Positions 7,766 through 15,957 of a stretch of DNA of 64,000 bases are shown here, piece by piece. The first letter of the stretch is position 1. The number at the start of each line of letters is the position of its first letter. Below the pieces are notes generated by a model. It was not told the DNA's origin. It ran no database searches and saw nothing but the letters and a program-made list of their open reading frames with translations. Source of the DNA: Oscillospiraceae bacterium (lineage in GTDB: Bacteria; Bacillota; Clostridia; Oscillospirales; Oscillospiraceae); contig CADAHL010000007.1 in the NCBI GenBank assembly GCA_902787755.1, positions 1 through 64,000 of the forward strand, written 5' to 3'. The position numbers and the translations under genes are program-made.

Positions 7766-8845
7766 TCAGTTGTTCAGGACGATCAGCTCCATCTTGGGAG
7801 CCTTGGTGATGACCTCGGCGCCGTCCTTGCGGATGATCATCACGTCCTCGATCCGCACGCCGAACTTACCGGGGATGTAGATGCCCGGCTCGGCGGAGCA
7901 GAGATCGTTCTCCGCCATCAGGGCCTCGCCCCGGGGGCCGGCCAGAGGCGGCTCATGGATATCCAGACCCAGGGAGTGGCCGAAGCCGTGGCCGAAGTAG
8001 GCTCCGTAGCCGGCGGCCTCGATCACGTCCCGGGCGGCCTTGTCGATGAGCTTGCCGGGGATGCCGGAGCGGGCGGCGGCGATGCCGGCCAGCTGGGCCT
8101 GCAGAACGATGTTGTACACGTTCCGCATCTCCTCGGTGGCGTAGCCCACGGCCACGGTGCGGGTCATATCGGAGCAGTAGCCGTTTTTCAGGCTGCCGAA
8201 GTCCATGGTGATAAAGTCGCCGGCCTGGATGACGGTGTCGCCGGGCACGCCGTGGGGCATAGAGGTGTTCTTGCCGGTGACCACGATGGGATCGAAGGAA
8301 TTGCCCTCGCTGCCGAACTTGAGCATGTAGTAGCTCAGCTCCGCCATGACCTCCCGCTCGGTCATACCGGGCTTGATGAGAGTCAGGGTCTTCTCCAGGG
8401 CCTTCTCGCTGATGCGCTGGGCCTGGATCATGCTGTCGATCTCCTCCTGGTTCTTGGAGGCTCTCAGGCCCATCAGCAGGCCCTTGCTGGCATAGAACTG
8501 CTTTTCCAGGTTCCTGGACAGGGCGGCGAAGCTCGCGTAGCTCAGCTTCTCCTCCTCGGCGGCCAGCTTCTCCACCCCGGCCTCGGCCAGAGCGGCCTTC
8601 AGCAGGCTGACGGCGCTGTGCCCCCGGTCAAACATCTGCACCGTGCAGCAGCCGCCCGCGATCTTCTCGGCGGCTTCGATATAGCGGGAGTCGGTGATGA
8701 GCCAGGCCTTCTCCCGGGCGACCAGCACATAGCCGTCGGTGAAGGGAAAGCCGGTGGCATAGCGCTGGTTCTTCTCATCGGTGATGAGAATGGCGTCCAG
8801 GCCCTGCTGGATCAATGCTTCCTGAATTCGTCTGATGTTGTTCAT
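7766..8845 (-). CDS. M24-family metallopeptidase (Xaa-Pro aminopeptidase type)
   Basis: Cytoplasmic dinuclear-metal aminopeptidase of 359 aa with the two-domain layout of bacterial Xaa-Pro peptidases: an N-terminal creatinase-like domain (residues ~1-125) and a C-terminal pita-bread domain. All metal ligands are visible: the two Asp (MDFGSLKNGYCSDMTRT), the His (GHGFGHSLGLDIHEPP) and the two Glu (SAEPGIYIPG and VRIEDVMII). It likely trims Xaa-Pro from peptides during peptide recycling. Its ATG overlaps the upstream kinase stop (ATGA), so it is translated together with the two-component system. Confidence 0.93.
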   Translation of the reverse strand: MNNIRRIQEALIQQGLDAILITDEKNQRYATGFPFTDGYVLVAREKAWLITDSRYIEAAEKIAGGCCTVQMFDRGHSAVSLLKAALAEAGVEKLAAEEEKLSYASFAALSRNLEKQFYASKGLLMGLRASKNQEEIDSMIQAQRISEKALEKTLTLIKPGMTEREVMAELSYYMLKFGSEGNSFDPIVVTGKNTSMPHGVPGDTVIQAGDFITMDFGSLKNGYCSDMTRTVAVGYATEEMRNVYNIVLQAQLAGIAAARSGIPGKLIDKAARDVIEAAGYGAYFGHGFGHSLGLDIHEPPLAGPRGEALMAENDLCSAEPGIYIPGKFGVRIEDVMIIRKDGAEVITKAPKMELIVLNN

Positions 8846-10242
8846 GCTTCTGTCTCCTCTGCTTTCGTCCGGGGGAAGGAAACGGTGAAAACGGATCCCC
8901 TCGGCGTATTTTGTGAAACGGTGATCGTGCCTCCGCGGGCCTGCACCGTGTCATGTACGATGCTCAATCCCAGGCCGCTGCCCCCGGCCTCCCGGGAGCG
9001 GGCCTTGTCCACCCGATAGAAGCGGGAGAACACATGGGGTCTGTCCTCCTCCGGGATGCCGATGCCGGTGTCGCTGACCGTCAGACGCACCTGCTCGGAG
9101 TCCTGGCTCAGGGTCAGCTTCACGCTGCCCTGGGGGACGTTGTACTTGATGGCGTTCTCCGCCAGATTGAAGATGATATGGAACAGATCCTCGGACCCGG
9201 CCATGACCACGCAGCCCTCCTGCAGCTCGGTCTCGATGGTCACGCCCTTCTCCTCCGCCAGAGGCTTCAGAGGGCCGATGGCTTCCAGCACCGCCTTCTT
9301 CACATCCACCGGCTCCGCCGGCGGCAGCGCCCGGTCGTCCAGCCGGGACAGGTCCAGCAGCTTCTCGGTGGTGCGCTGCAGACGCTGCACCTCATGGCTG
9401 ATATCGCCCATGAACTCCTTTGCCATCCGGGGATCCATATCCTGGTTGAGCATGATGCTGTCCGACAGCAGCCGGATGGAGGCCAGGGGCGTTTTCAGCT
9501 CGTGGGACGCGTCGGAGACGAAGCGGCGGCGCTGTTCCTCGTTGGTCTGCAGCCGCTCGGTCAGCAGATTGAACTCCTGCCCCAGCTCGCTGATCTCATC
9601 CCGGCCCCGGATCTCATGCCGATAGGCGTAGTCGCCGCCGGCCACCACGCGCATGGACTCGGTCAGCTCCCGAAGCCTGCGCACCATCATGATCACGAAC
9701 ACCATCGCCACCGCCAGCGCGGCGCCCCCGATGGTCAGGGAGGCGGCCCGGATCCGGTGCTGGAAGCCCAGGATGATCTGGGCCCGCTCGGCGTCGTATT
9801 CATACAGATACACCGCACCGGTCAGGAAGCCCTGATTGCTCATGGGCGTGACCACGCTGCTGGAAAAAGCGGCGTCCCGGAAGGCCGAGCGGAACACAGT
9901 CTTCCCCGTCAAGGCCAGCTTCACATCCTCCAGGTCGGTCTGTTTTCCCACGGTGCCCGGCTGAGTATCGTAGATCACCAGGCCGTCGGCGTCGGTGACC
10001 ACGATGCGGGAAAAGCCGCTCAGGTCCAGAAACCGCAGCACCTCCGCCACGCTCTCCCGGCTGGGCCGCTCCAGACCCGACAGGGAGGCTGCCAGCGTCG
10101 CCGCCTGCCCGTCCAGGGAGCTGCGCTTTTCTTCAAACACCGCATCCCGGGAGGAGGTGATGGGATAGGTGTTCAGCAGGATCAGCAGGATCAGCAGCAG
10201 GCCCGTGATGAAGGAGATAAATTGAAATCGAATACTATGCAT
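8842..10242 (-). CDS. Two-component sensor histidine kinase
   Basis: 466-aa membrane kinase. TM1 is at residues ~7-25, followed by an extracytoplasmic sensor of about 135 residues with a PAS/CHASE-like look, then TM2 (~165-188), a HAMP linker with GRDEISELGQEFNLL, and HisKA with the phospho-acceptor His at about 247 (SDASHELKTPLAS). The ATPase has N box FNLAENAIKYN, G1 DTGIGI and G2 GGSGLGLSIV. It pairs with the OmpR-type regulator just upstream in the same operon, from which it is separated only by 7-bp tandem repeats. The arrangement resembles PhoR/ResE-type kinases; the signal is unknown. Confidence 0.93.
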   Translation of the reverse strand: MHSIRFQFISFITGLLLILLILLNTYPITSSRDAVFEEKRSSLDGQAATLAASLSGLERPSRESVAEVLRFLDLSGFSRIVVTDADGLVIYDTQPGTVGKQTDLEDVKLALTGKTVFRSAFRDAAFSSSVVTPMSNQGFLTGAVYLYEYDAERAQIILGFQHRIRAASLTIGGAALAVAMVFVIMMVRRLRELTESMRVVAGGDYAYRHEIRGRDEISELGQEFNLLTERLQTNEEQRRRFVSDASHELKTPLASIRLLSDSIMLNQDMDPRMAKEFMGDISHEVQRLQRTTEKLLDLSRLDDRALPPAEPVDVKKAVLEAIGPLKPLAEEKGVTIETELQEGCVVMAGSEDLFHIIFNLAENAIKYNVPQGSVKLTLSQDSEQVRLTVSDTGIGIPEEDRPHVFSRFYRVDKARSREAGGSGLGLSIVHDTVQARGGTITVSQNTPRGSVFTVSFPRTKAEETEA

Positions 10243-10261
10243 ATTTCTCGCTCTTCGCTTA

Positions 10262-10320
10262 TCTCTCCGCTCTCTTCACTCTTCGCTCTTCACTCTTCAC
10301 TTTTCACTCTTCACTCTTCA
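10262..10320 (-). repeat. Heptanucleotide tandem repeat, AGAGTGA type
   Basis: Reading on the minus strand, about seven imperfect copies of AGAGTGA follow one another. The first copy contains the TGA stop of the response-regulator gene. It fills the space between regulator and kinase. A seven-base period cannot be coding in one frame. The related TTCGGAR repeats in this window sit in the same position relative to stop codons. Confidence 0.85.
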
Positions 10321-11007
10321 CTCATTGAAGTAGTATCCCACGCCCCATTTGGTGGCGATATACCGGGGATGAGCCGGGTCCGGCTCCAGCTTCTCGCGCA
10401 GCCGGCGCACATGCACGTCCACCGTCCGGGTGTCGCCCTGATATTCGTAGCCCCAGACCAGATCCAGCAGGTTCTCCCGGCTGTAGACCTTGCCCGGGTT
10501 CTTCATCAGAAACAGGATCAGGTCGAACTCCTTCATGGTCAGTTCCACCGGCGCGTCGTTCTTCCAGGCGCTGCGCCGCTGCTCGTCGATGGCGATGGGG
10601 CCTACCCGCAGCACCTGCTTCTGGGCGGCGGTATTCCCGCTGCCGGCGATGGAGGCCCGGCGCAGCAGGGCCCGGACCCGGGCCTTCAACACCATCACGT
10701 CGAAGGGCTTGGTCACATAGTCGTCCGCCCCGGACTCGAAGCCCATGAGCAGATCCGCCTTCTCGCTGCGGGCGGTGAGCATAATGATGGGCACCGTGGA
10801 GAAGGCCCGAATCTCCTGGGCCGCCTGGAGCCCATCCTTCTGAGGCATCATCAGGTCCAGGATAATGAGATCGTAGTTGCCCGTTTTGGCCATATCCACC
10901 GCTGCCTGCCCGTCGTAGCAGGCGTCCACGGTGTAGCCCTCGTTTTCCAGATTGAATTTGATCCCCTTCACCAGCAGCTTCTCGTCATCCACGACCAGAA
11001 TTTTCAT
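10318..11007 (-). CDS. OmpR/PhoB-family response regulator
   Basis: 229 aa. The receiver domain has the acidic pair at residues 7-8, the phospho-acceptor Asp at 51 (LDLMMPQ) and conserved Lys in VTKPFD. The C-terminal winged helix has the block DTRTVDVHVRRLREKLE and RYIATKWGVGYYF. I use the ATG at 11007, with AAGGTGGG just upstream, rather than an upstream in-frame codon that lacks a ribosome site. It is the first gene of an operon with its histidine kinase, an M24 peptidase and a membrane protein, divergent from the dacA-like gene. A link to cell-wall control is plausible from that neighbour but unproven. Confidence 0.93.
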   Translation of the reverse strand: MKILVVDDEKLLVKGIKFNLENEGYTVDACYDGQAAVDMAKTGNYDLIILDLMMPQKDGLQAAQEIRAFSTVPIIMLTARSEKADLLMGFESGADDYVTKPFDVMVLKARVRALLRRASIAGSGNTAAQKQVLRVGPIAIDEQRRSAWKNDAPVELTMKEFDLILFLMKNPGKVYSRENLLDLVWGYEYQGDTRTVDVHVRRLREKLEPDPAHPRYIATKWGVGYYFNE

Positions 11008-11040
11008 AGAGTCCCACCTTGTCCTTAAGCAATTTTTAAG

Positions 11041-11069
11041 TTGCAATTCCCCGCGGCAATCCTTATAAT
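11041..11069 (+). promoter_or_regulatory. Promoter of the DacA-type carboxypeptidase
   Basis: -35 TTGCAA, 17-bp spacer, perfect -10 TATAAT. The start codon lies about 48 bp downstream. Confidence 0.8.
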
Positions 11070-11117
11070 GTGTGCATATGGATTATATCACTATCGTGAT
11101 CAAAATTGGAGAACAAA

Positions 11118-12524
11118 ATGAAAAAAACCAGAATTTTTCCCCTGCTGCTGGCTCTGTGCCTGCTGTTTGCCGCCTTTTCCCCCTGCGCTCTGGCTCTGGA
11201 CGACCCGGAACTGAACGCAGAGGCCGCCATTCTGGTGGATCTGGACTCGGGCCGGGTGCTCTATGATCTGAACAGCACCGAGGCCCGGGCCCCCGCCAGC
11301 CTAACCAAGATCATGACCGTGCTGCTGGCCCTGGACGCAGTGGACTCCGGCCGGGCGGATCTTGAAACCATGATCACCGCGCAGGACGACTGCCGCTACG
11401 GCATGGACGAATCCAGCTCCACCGCCGGGATCCAGCCCGGGATGACCCTGAGTCTGCGGGAGCTGCTGTACTGCGCCATGCTCAAATCCGCCAACGAAGC
11501 CTGCAACATCATCGGCGCCTACCTTTCCGGTTCCGTCAGCGCCTTCGTGGGGGAGATGAACCAGCGGGCCGCCTCCCTGGGCTGCGTGAACACCCAGTTC
11601 AAGAATCCCAACGGTCTGTCCGAGAGCGGGCACTACACCTGTGCCTACGACCTGTATCTGATCACCGCCGCCGCCATGCAGCACCCCTTCTTCATCGAGC
11701 TGTGCAACACCAAGAGCTATCAGTCCGCCTCCCCTGAGGTGAACGGCGGCGAGCCCATGTACAACTCCAACGCCCTGATCTCCTCTCAGTCCGACTACGG
11801 CAGCACCTACCTGTACGAATATGCCTCCGGCGTCAAGACCGGCTACACCCGGGCCGCGGGCTACTGCCTGGTCTCCACCGCCCTGAAGGACGGCGTTCAC
11901 GTGCTGTCGGTGGTGCTGGGCTGCGACGGCTGGCTCAACGCCCAGATCGAGGAGTACAAGAACTTCTCCGACACCATCACCCTGTTCAACTGGGGTTTTG
12001 ACAATTTCAGCTACCGCCAGGTGCTGGACACCGGCGACGCCATCACCAAGATGGACGTGGAGCTGGCCCAGGGCGACGGACAGGTGACCCTGTATCCTCA
12101 GAACGACGTAGAGCTGCTGCTGCCCAACGACATGGACCTGAGCGAGCTGGAGCGCTCGGTGATCGTCTACTCCGACCGTCTGGTGGCGCCCATCGACCAG
12201 GGCACGGTTCTGGGCGAGGCTACCCTGTATCTGGACAAGAACGCCGTGGCCACGGTCCGGCTCGTCAACGGCAACGCCGTGGAGCTGGCCCGGGGTGAAT
12301 ATATGAAGGAGCGGGTCGCCGAGTTCCTGGGCCGCCCCTGGGTGATCGCGGTGATCGTGATTCTGGTGATCTTCGCCATCGCCTATATCGTGCTGGTCAC
12401 CCGGTACCGCCGGCTGCGCCGGAAACATCTGAAGGAGCGGAAGCTGGCGGAGAAGCGCCGGGAGGAGCAGAAGCGGGTCGCCCAGCAGGACTTTTTCGAC
12501 GGCGAGTGGAAAGATCTGTATTAA
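11118..12524 (+). CDS. D-alanyl-D-alanine carboxypeptidase (S11 family, DacA/PBP5-like)
   Basis: Trims the terminal D-Ala from peptidoglycan stem peptides outside the cell. The 468-aa protein has a signal peptide (residues 1 to about 27, ending SPCALA). The three penicillin-binding motifs are present: SLTK with Ser61, SAN (KSANEAC) and KTG (VKTGYTRAAGYC). A beta-rich C-terminal domain follows, then a transmembrane helix (about 412-432) and a basic cytoplasmic tail. A true TM anchor replaces the amphipathic helix of E. coli PBP5. The ATG at 11118 follows TTGGAG; an earlier TTG is part of that site. It is divergent from the OmpR-type regulator. Confidence 0.95.
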   Translation: MKKTRIFPLLLALCLLFAAFSPCALALDDPELNAEAAILVDLDSGRVLYDLNSTEARAPASLTKIMTVLLALDAVDSGRADLETMITAQDDCRYGMDESSSTAGIQPGMTLSLRELLYCAMLKSANEACNIIGAYLSGSVSAFVGEMNQRAASLGCVNTQFKNPNGLSESGHYTCAYDLYLITAAAMQHPFFIELCNTKSYQSASPEVNGGEPMYNSNALISSQSDYGSTYLYEYASGVKTGYTRAAGYCLVSTALKDGVHVLSVVLGCDGWLNAQIEEYKNFSDTITLFNWGFDNFSYRQVLDTGDAITKMDVELAQGDGQVTLYPQNDVELLLPNDMDLSELERSVIVYSDRLVAPIDQGTVLGEATLYLDKNAVATVRLVNGNAVELARGEYMKERVAEFLGRPWVIAVIVILVIFAIAYIVLVTRYRRLRRKHLKERKLAEKRREEQKRVAQQDFFDGEWKDLY

Positions 12525-12532
12525 ATATGTCA

Positions 12533-12553
12533 GGGAGGGGCTGGCCCCCTCCC
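12533..12553 (+). terminator. Short GC hairpin between dacA-like gene and hflX
   Basis: GGGAGGGG (12533-12540) pairs with the C-run ending at 12553, but no T-tract follows. A TATAAT at 12557-12562 directly after it could be a -10 for hflX without a clear -35. Terminator activity is doubtful. Confidence 0.35.
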
Positions 12554-12566
12554 GCGTTATAATGTT

Positions 12567-13865
12567 ATGGAAAAAATCGAAGCGAAAAAAGAACGGGCCA
12601 TCCTGGCGGGCCTGGCCGCGGCCAGTATGGACGAGCACGAGAGATCCTCGGAGATCTCCATGGAGGAACTGAAGGCCCTGGTGGAGACCGCCGGGGGCGA
12701 GCCGGTGTGCATGCTCATTCAGTCCCGGCCCACGCCGGAGCCCCGGACCTTCCTGGGCGAGGGCAAGCTCCGGGAGATGAAGGAACTCATTGAGGCCAAT
12801 GACTGCGATCTGGCGGTGTTCGACAACGAGCTCTCCCCTTCCCAGATGCGGGTGATCGGCGAGGAGCTGGGGGTCAAGGTGCTGGACCGCTCCGGCTTGA
12901 TCCTGGACATCTTCGCCCAGCGGGCCAGGACCCGGGAGGGTCAGCTCCAGGTGGAGCTGGCCCAGTATCACTATCTGCTCCCCCGGCTCACCGGTATGTG
13001 GACCCACCTGGTGCGGCAGACTGCCGCCGGAGGCTCCTCCCCTATCGGTACCCGCGGCCCCGGCGAGACCCAGCTGGAGACCGACCGCCGTCACATCCGG
13101 CGCAAGATCCAGAAGCTGGAGGAGGAGCTGGCCGCCGTGCGGAAGGTGCGCTCTACCCAGCGCCGCCGGCGGGAGAAGAACGCCATGCCGGTGGTGGCCC
13201 TGGTGGGCTACACCAACGCCGGCAAGTCCACCCTTCTAAACTGCCTGACCGGCTCGGACATTCCGGCCAACGACCGGCTGTTCGACACCCTGGACACCAC
13301 CACCCGCCGTCTGCGCATCGACGAGAGCACCGAGGTGCTGCTGTCGGACACAGTGGGCTTCATCCGCAAGCTCCCCACCCACCTGATCGAGGCCTTCAAG
13401 GCCACCCTGGAGGAGCTGCAGTTTGCCGACGTGCTGCTGCATGTGATCGACCTGTCCAACCCCGAGTGGATGGAGCAGGCCCGGATCGTGGACGAGCTGA
13501 TCCGTCAGCTGGGCGCGGAGGGCACTCCCTGCCTGCGCATCTACAACAAGTGCGACAAGTACCTGGGCATCCTCCCTCACGGCGAGGACGTGGTGTGCCT
13601 GTCCGCCAAAACCGGCGAAGGCGCCGCGGACCTGGTGCAGAAGCTGTCTCAGCTGCTGGATCGGGGCAAGCGCCGGGTAAAACTGCTGCTGCCCTATGCC
13701 GCGGCGGGCCTGCTGGATAACCTGAACCGGGAGGCCGCCGTTCTGAGCACCGAGTACACCGAGGCGGGCGTAGAGGTGGAGGCCATCGTCCCGCCGGAGC
13801 TCTTCGGCCGGGTCAAGCCCTATATCCCCGGCTTTGTGGAAGAGAAAGAGGAATGGGAATCGTAG
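12567..13865 (+). CDS. hflX: GTPase HflX
   Basis: Ribosome-associated GTPase that splits stalled 70S/100S ribosomes under stress. 432 aa, with the N-terminal HflX domain (including RARTREGQLQVELAQYHYLLPR and the glycine-rich GTRGPGETQLETDRR), a coiled region, then the G domain with P-loop GYTNAGKSTLLN, switch GYTNAG-to-TLDTTTRRL, G3 DTVGFIRKLPTHLIEAF and G4 NKCD. All motifs are intact. The stop codon TAG is provided by a REP-like palindrome that begins GTAGGGGC at 13862. The C-terminus may therefore have been redefined by an insertion, though the length remains normal. Confidence 0.97.
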   Translation: MEKIEAKKERAILAGLAAASMDEHERSSEISMEELKALVETAGGEPVCMLIQSRPTPEPRTFLGEGKLREMKELIEANDCDLAVFDNELSPSQMRVIGEELGVKVLDRSGLILDIFAQRARTREGQLQVELAQYHYLLPRLTGMWTHLVRQTAAGGSSPIGTRGPGETQLETDRRHIRRKIQKLEEELAAVRKVRSTQRRRREKNAMPVVALVGYTNAGKSTLLNCLTGSDIPANDRLFDTLDTTTRRLRIDESTEVLLSDTVGFIRKLPTHLIEAFKATLEELQFADVLLHVIDLSNPEWMEQARIVDELIRQLGAEGTPCLRIYNKCDKYLGILPHGEDVVCLSAKTGEGAADLVQKLSQLLDRGKRRVKLLLPYAAAGLLDNLNREAAVLSTEYTEAGVEVEAIVPPELFGRVKPYIPGFVEEKEEWES

Positions 13866-13887
13866 GGGCCGACGCCCTCGGCGGCCC
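13862..13887 (+). repeat. REP-like palindrome overlapping the hflX stop codon
   Basis: Starts GTAGGGGCCGACGCC and folds as GGGCCG-type stem with GGCGGCCC. The TAG inside GTAG is the hflX stop. Member of the GTAGGGGC family. Confidence 0.8.
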
Positions 13888-13918
13888 ATTTGTATCTTTC
13901 AGCACAGGAGGTGCGGCC

Positions 13919-14440
13919 ATGCCTGTCATTCAAACCGACCGACTGATCCTCCGGCCCTGGCGGGAGGAGGACGCGGAGGAGCTGTACCGCTGGGCCTCCG
14001 ACCCGGAGGTGGGCCCGGCCGCCGGCTGGGCGCCCCATGAGAGCGTGGCGGACAGTCTCAATATCCTGCACACGATCCTGATGAAGCCCGACACCTGGGC
14101 TCTGTGCCTCAAGGGCACGGACGCCCCCATCGGCAGCATCGGCGCCTTCCCCTGCTCGGCGGCCATGGCAAAGCAGCAGCCGGAGATCGGCTACTGGCTG
14201 GCCCGGCCCTATTGGGGGCAGGGGCTCATGCCCGAAGCCGTTCGGGCCCTGATCGACCTGCTCTTCCGGCGCGGCGCCCGGGAGGTCTGGTGTGCCCACG
14301 CGGTGCAGAACCGCAAGTCCCGCCGGGTCATCGAAAAGTGCGGCTTCACCTTCCGCTGTGAGGAGGACTGGACCTCCGCCCTGGGCGACACCCGCCGCAG
14401 CAGGTATTATTCCATTGGGCGGTCCGAGGTCAGCCGTTAA
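13919..14440 (+). CDS. GNAT N-acetyltransferase (RimJ/RimL type)
   Basis: 173-aa acetyl-CoA-dependent acetyltransferase. It opens with the typical TDRLILRPWREEDAEELYRW. The middle has IGYWLARPYWGQGLMPEA, the acetyl-CoA pyrophosphate loop of this subfamily, and the C-terminal part has NRKSRRVIEKCGFTF. The start at 13919 has AGGAGGTG 5 nt upstream. RimJ/L relatives acetylate ribosomal-protein N-termini or small amines; the real substrate is unknown. It lies between two REP-like elements and probably belongs to no operon. Confidence 0.88.
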   Translation: MPVIQTDRLILRPWREEDAEELYRWASDPEVGPAAGWAPHESVADSLNILHTILMKPDTWALCLKGTDAPIGSIGAFPCSAAMAKQQPEIGYWLARPYWGQGLMPEAVRALIDLLFRRGAREVWCAHAVQNRKSRRVIEKCGFTFRCEEDWTSALGDTRRSRYYSIGRSEVSR

Positions 14441-14465
14441 CGCAATGCCGCACGGTCTGCCACGC

Positions 14466-14490
14466 GGGCGACCACAAGGGTCGCCCCTAC
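14466..14490 (-). repeat. REP-like palindrome upstream of the RAYT gene
   Basis: GGGCGACC-ACAAG-GGTCGCCCCTAC: an 8-bp perfect stem with the GTAGGGGC head on the minus strand. It lies 16 bp before the transposase start, the usual place for a REP next to its RAYT. Confidence 0.88.
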
Positions 14491-14506
14491 AGCGAGGAAC
14501 GCGGAT

Positions 14507-15037
14507 ATGAACGACTCTCCAGCTGATCTGCCCGACCGCAAATCTCTTCGGCTTCCCAAATATGACTATCGCTTACCCGGCGCTTATTTCGTCACTATCT
14601 GCACGCAGGATCGAAGGTGTATTCTCTCGGATATACGTAGGGGCGACCCTTGCGGTCGCCCGGAATTGCGTCTGACTTCCTATGGCGCTATTGCCGAGAG
14701 TACCCTCTCCAGACTGGAAACAGAATACGGGGTATCCATTGATGCAAGCGTTGTGATGCCCAATCACGTTCACTTTATCTGCCGTATCGCAGAGGATCGG
14801 GCGACCACAAGGGTCGCCCCTACACTGGGACGGATCGTCGGCGCGTACAAGTCCATCGTGGCGAACGATTGCAGAAAAGCCGGGTTGACGGGAAAGCTCT
14901 GGCAGCGGGGTTATTATGAGCATGTCATACGCGGGGATGCGGATTATCGCGACATCTATCTTTACATAGAGGGTAATCCCTCTAAATGGGCGGAGGATCG
15001 CTACTATCAGAGTTTACCGGAGGAGACAGACCCATGA
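14507..15037 (+). CDS. REP-associated tyrosine transposase (RAYT, Y1/HUH family)
   Basis: 176-aa single-domain Y1 transposase of the type that nicks and mobilises REP palindromes. The HUH motif is MPNHVHFI (His pair at about residues 86 and 88). The catalytic Tyr region is the C-terminal helix block ending YIEGNPSKWAEDRYY, after WQRGYYEHVIRGDADY. Two REP-like palindromes lie inside the reading frame, at 14637-14661 and 14799-14823. They are translated as RRGDPCGRP and RATTRVAPT and keep the frame open. They add about 9 residues each at loop positions, so activity may persist. The stop overlaps the yigZ-like start (ATGA). Another REP lies just upstream. Confidence 0.92.
   Translation: MNDSPADLPDRKSLRLPKYDYRLPGAYFVTICTQDRRCILSDIRRGDPCGRPELRLTSYGAIAESTLSRLETEYGVSIDASVVMPNHVHFICRIAEDRATTRVAPTLGRIVGAYKSIVANDCRKAGLTGKLWQRGYYEHVIRGDADYRDIYLYIEGNPSKWAEDRYYQSLPEETDP
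14637..14661 (+). repeat. REP-like palindrome inside the RAYT gene, copy 1
   Basis: GTAGGGGCGACC-CTTGC-GGTCGCCC, 8-bp perfect stem, same sequence class as the copy at 44163. In frame with the transposase. Confidence 0.9.
14799..14823 (-). repeat. REP-like palindrome inside the RAYT gene, copy 2
   Basis: Identical over 25 bp to the copy at 14466-14490 and in the opposite orientation to copy 1. In frame with the transposase. Confidence 0.9.
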
Positions 15038-15660
15038 GCGAGTATTTCATTCCCACCGGGGCGGGCGAGGCGGAATTTACCGAGAAGCGCAGCCGCTTCC
15101 TGGGCCATGTGCGTCGGGTGGAAAGCGAAGAGGAGGCCCGCTCCTTCATCGCCGAAATGAAAAAGAAATACTACGACGCCCGGCACAACTGCTGGTGCTA
15201 TATCCTCCACGAGGGCCCGGAGCGCTATTCCGACGACGGCGAGCCCCAGGGCTCGGCGGGCCTGCCCATGCTGGAGGTCTTTCGCCGGGAGGGCATCGAA
15301 AATCTGGTCTGTGTGGTGACCCGCTACTTCGGCGGGGTGCTGCTGGGCACCGGCGGGCTCCTGCGGGCCTACACCAAGAGCGCCAAGGACGCCCTGGACG
15401 CCGCCGGGCGTTCGGTGGTCCGGCGCTGGGTGACTGTGGATCTCCCCTGCTCCTACGCTTCCCTGGAGCGCTATAAGCTGGAGCTTAGTTCCTTTGGCGG
15501 CGCGGTGGGAGAGATCGAATACGGCGCCGCCGTCACGATCCACGCCCTGCTCCCGGAGGATAAGAGCGAGGCCTTCCGGGCCCGGATCTTCGATCTGTCC
15601 GGCGGCAGCGTGACCGTCGCCGTCACGGGCGAAAGCTATCAGGACGTACCGGTCGGTTAG
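15034..15660 (+). CDS. YigZ/IMPACT family protein
   Basis: 208 aa. The N-terminal UPF0029 (IMPACT) domain has the strongly conserved SRFLGHVRRVESEEEARSFI, DARHNCWCYIL, SDDGEPQGSAGLPML and TRYFGGVLLGTGGLLRAY. A C-terminal alpha/beta domain (DUF1949-like) follows. In eukaryotes the related IMPACT protein regulates GCN2; in bacteria the role is unsettled, perhaps ribosome- or nucleic-acid-linked. Its ATG overlaps the RAYT stop and has an AGGAG site inside the transposase gene. Translation is therefore now coupled to the RAYT, probably a by-product of the insertion. Confidence 0.93.
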   Translation: MSEYFIPTGAGEAEFTEKRSRFLGHVRRVESEEEARSFIAEMKKKYYDARHNCWCYILHEGPERYSDDGEPQGSAGLPMLEVFRREGIENLVCVVTRYFGGVLLGTGGLLRAYTKSAKDALDAAGRSVVRRWVTVDLPCSYASLERYKLELSSFGGAVGEIEYGAAVTIHALLPEDKSEAFRARIFDLSGGSVTVAVTGESYQDVPVG

Positions 15661-15694
15661 AGTTCGGAATTCGGAATTCGGAGTTCGGAATTCC
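15661..15694 (+). repeat. Heptanucleotide tandem repeat, TTCGGAR type
   Basis: Directly after the yigZ stop, four units of TTCGGA plus A or G follow one another, ending in TTCC. Same unit as at 15960, 19950 and 43250. Confidence 0.85.
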
Positions 15695-15709
15695 TGATAA
15701 GTCCAGAAG

Positions 15710-15757
15710 CAAGACGCTGAGTCTCCCCAATTTTGGAAAACTCAGCGTCTTGTTTTT
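15710..15757 (+). terminator. Terminator of the yigZ-like gene
   Basis: A 13-bp perfect stem (15710-15722 with 15740-15752) followed by TTTTTC. A diverged second copy of this structure stands 200 bp downstream. Confidence 0.88.
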
Positions 15758-15911
15758 CATTCCCAACTCCAAATTTGACTTGGCCCCTCTGAAAGGGGCT
15801 GTTGTATCTTCTTTCAGGTCGCCGCGCTTGCCACGAAGCCGCCCTGCCGTCCTTGTCTTCTTATCAGAAAGCCGTATAAGCCCTCCTGTTTTCGGTCTGC
15901 CGCAAGCCGCC

Positions 15912-15957
15912 AGACGCCGGATCTCCCCGTTTTGGGGAAACCCGGCGTCTTGTTTTT
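15912..15957 (+). terminator. Second, duplicated terminator-like hairpin
   Basis: Stem AGACGCCGG with the matching CCGGCGTCT, and an inner CTCCCC/GGGGA pair, followed by the same TTGTTTTTCATTCC as the first copy. The DNA between the two copies (15758-15911) holds no gene that I can support, so this looks like a duplicated or orphaned terminator. Confidence 0.65.
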
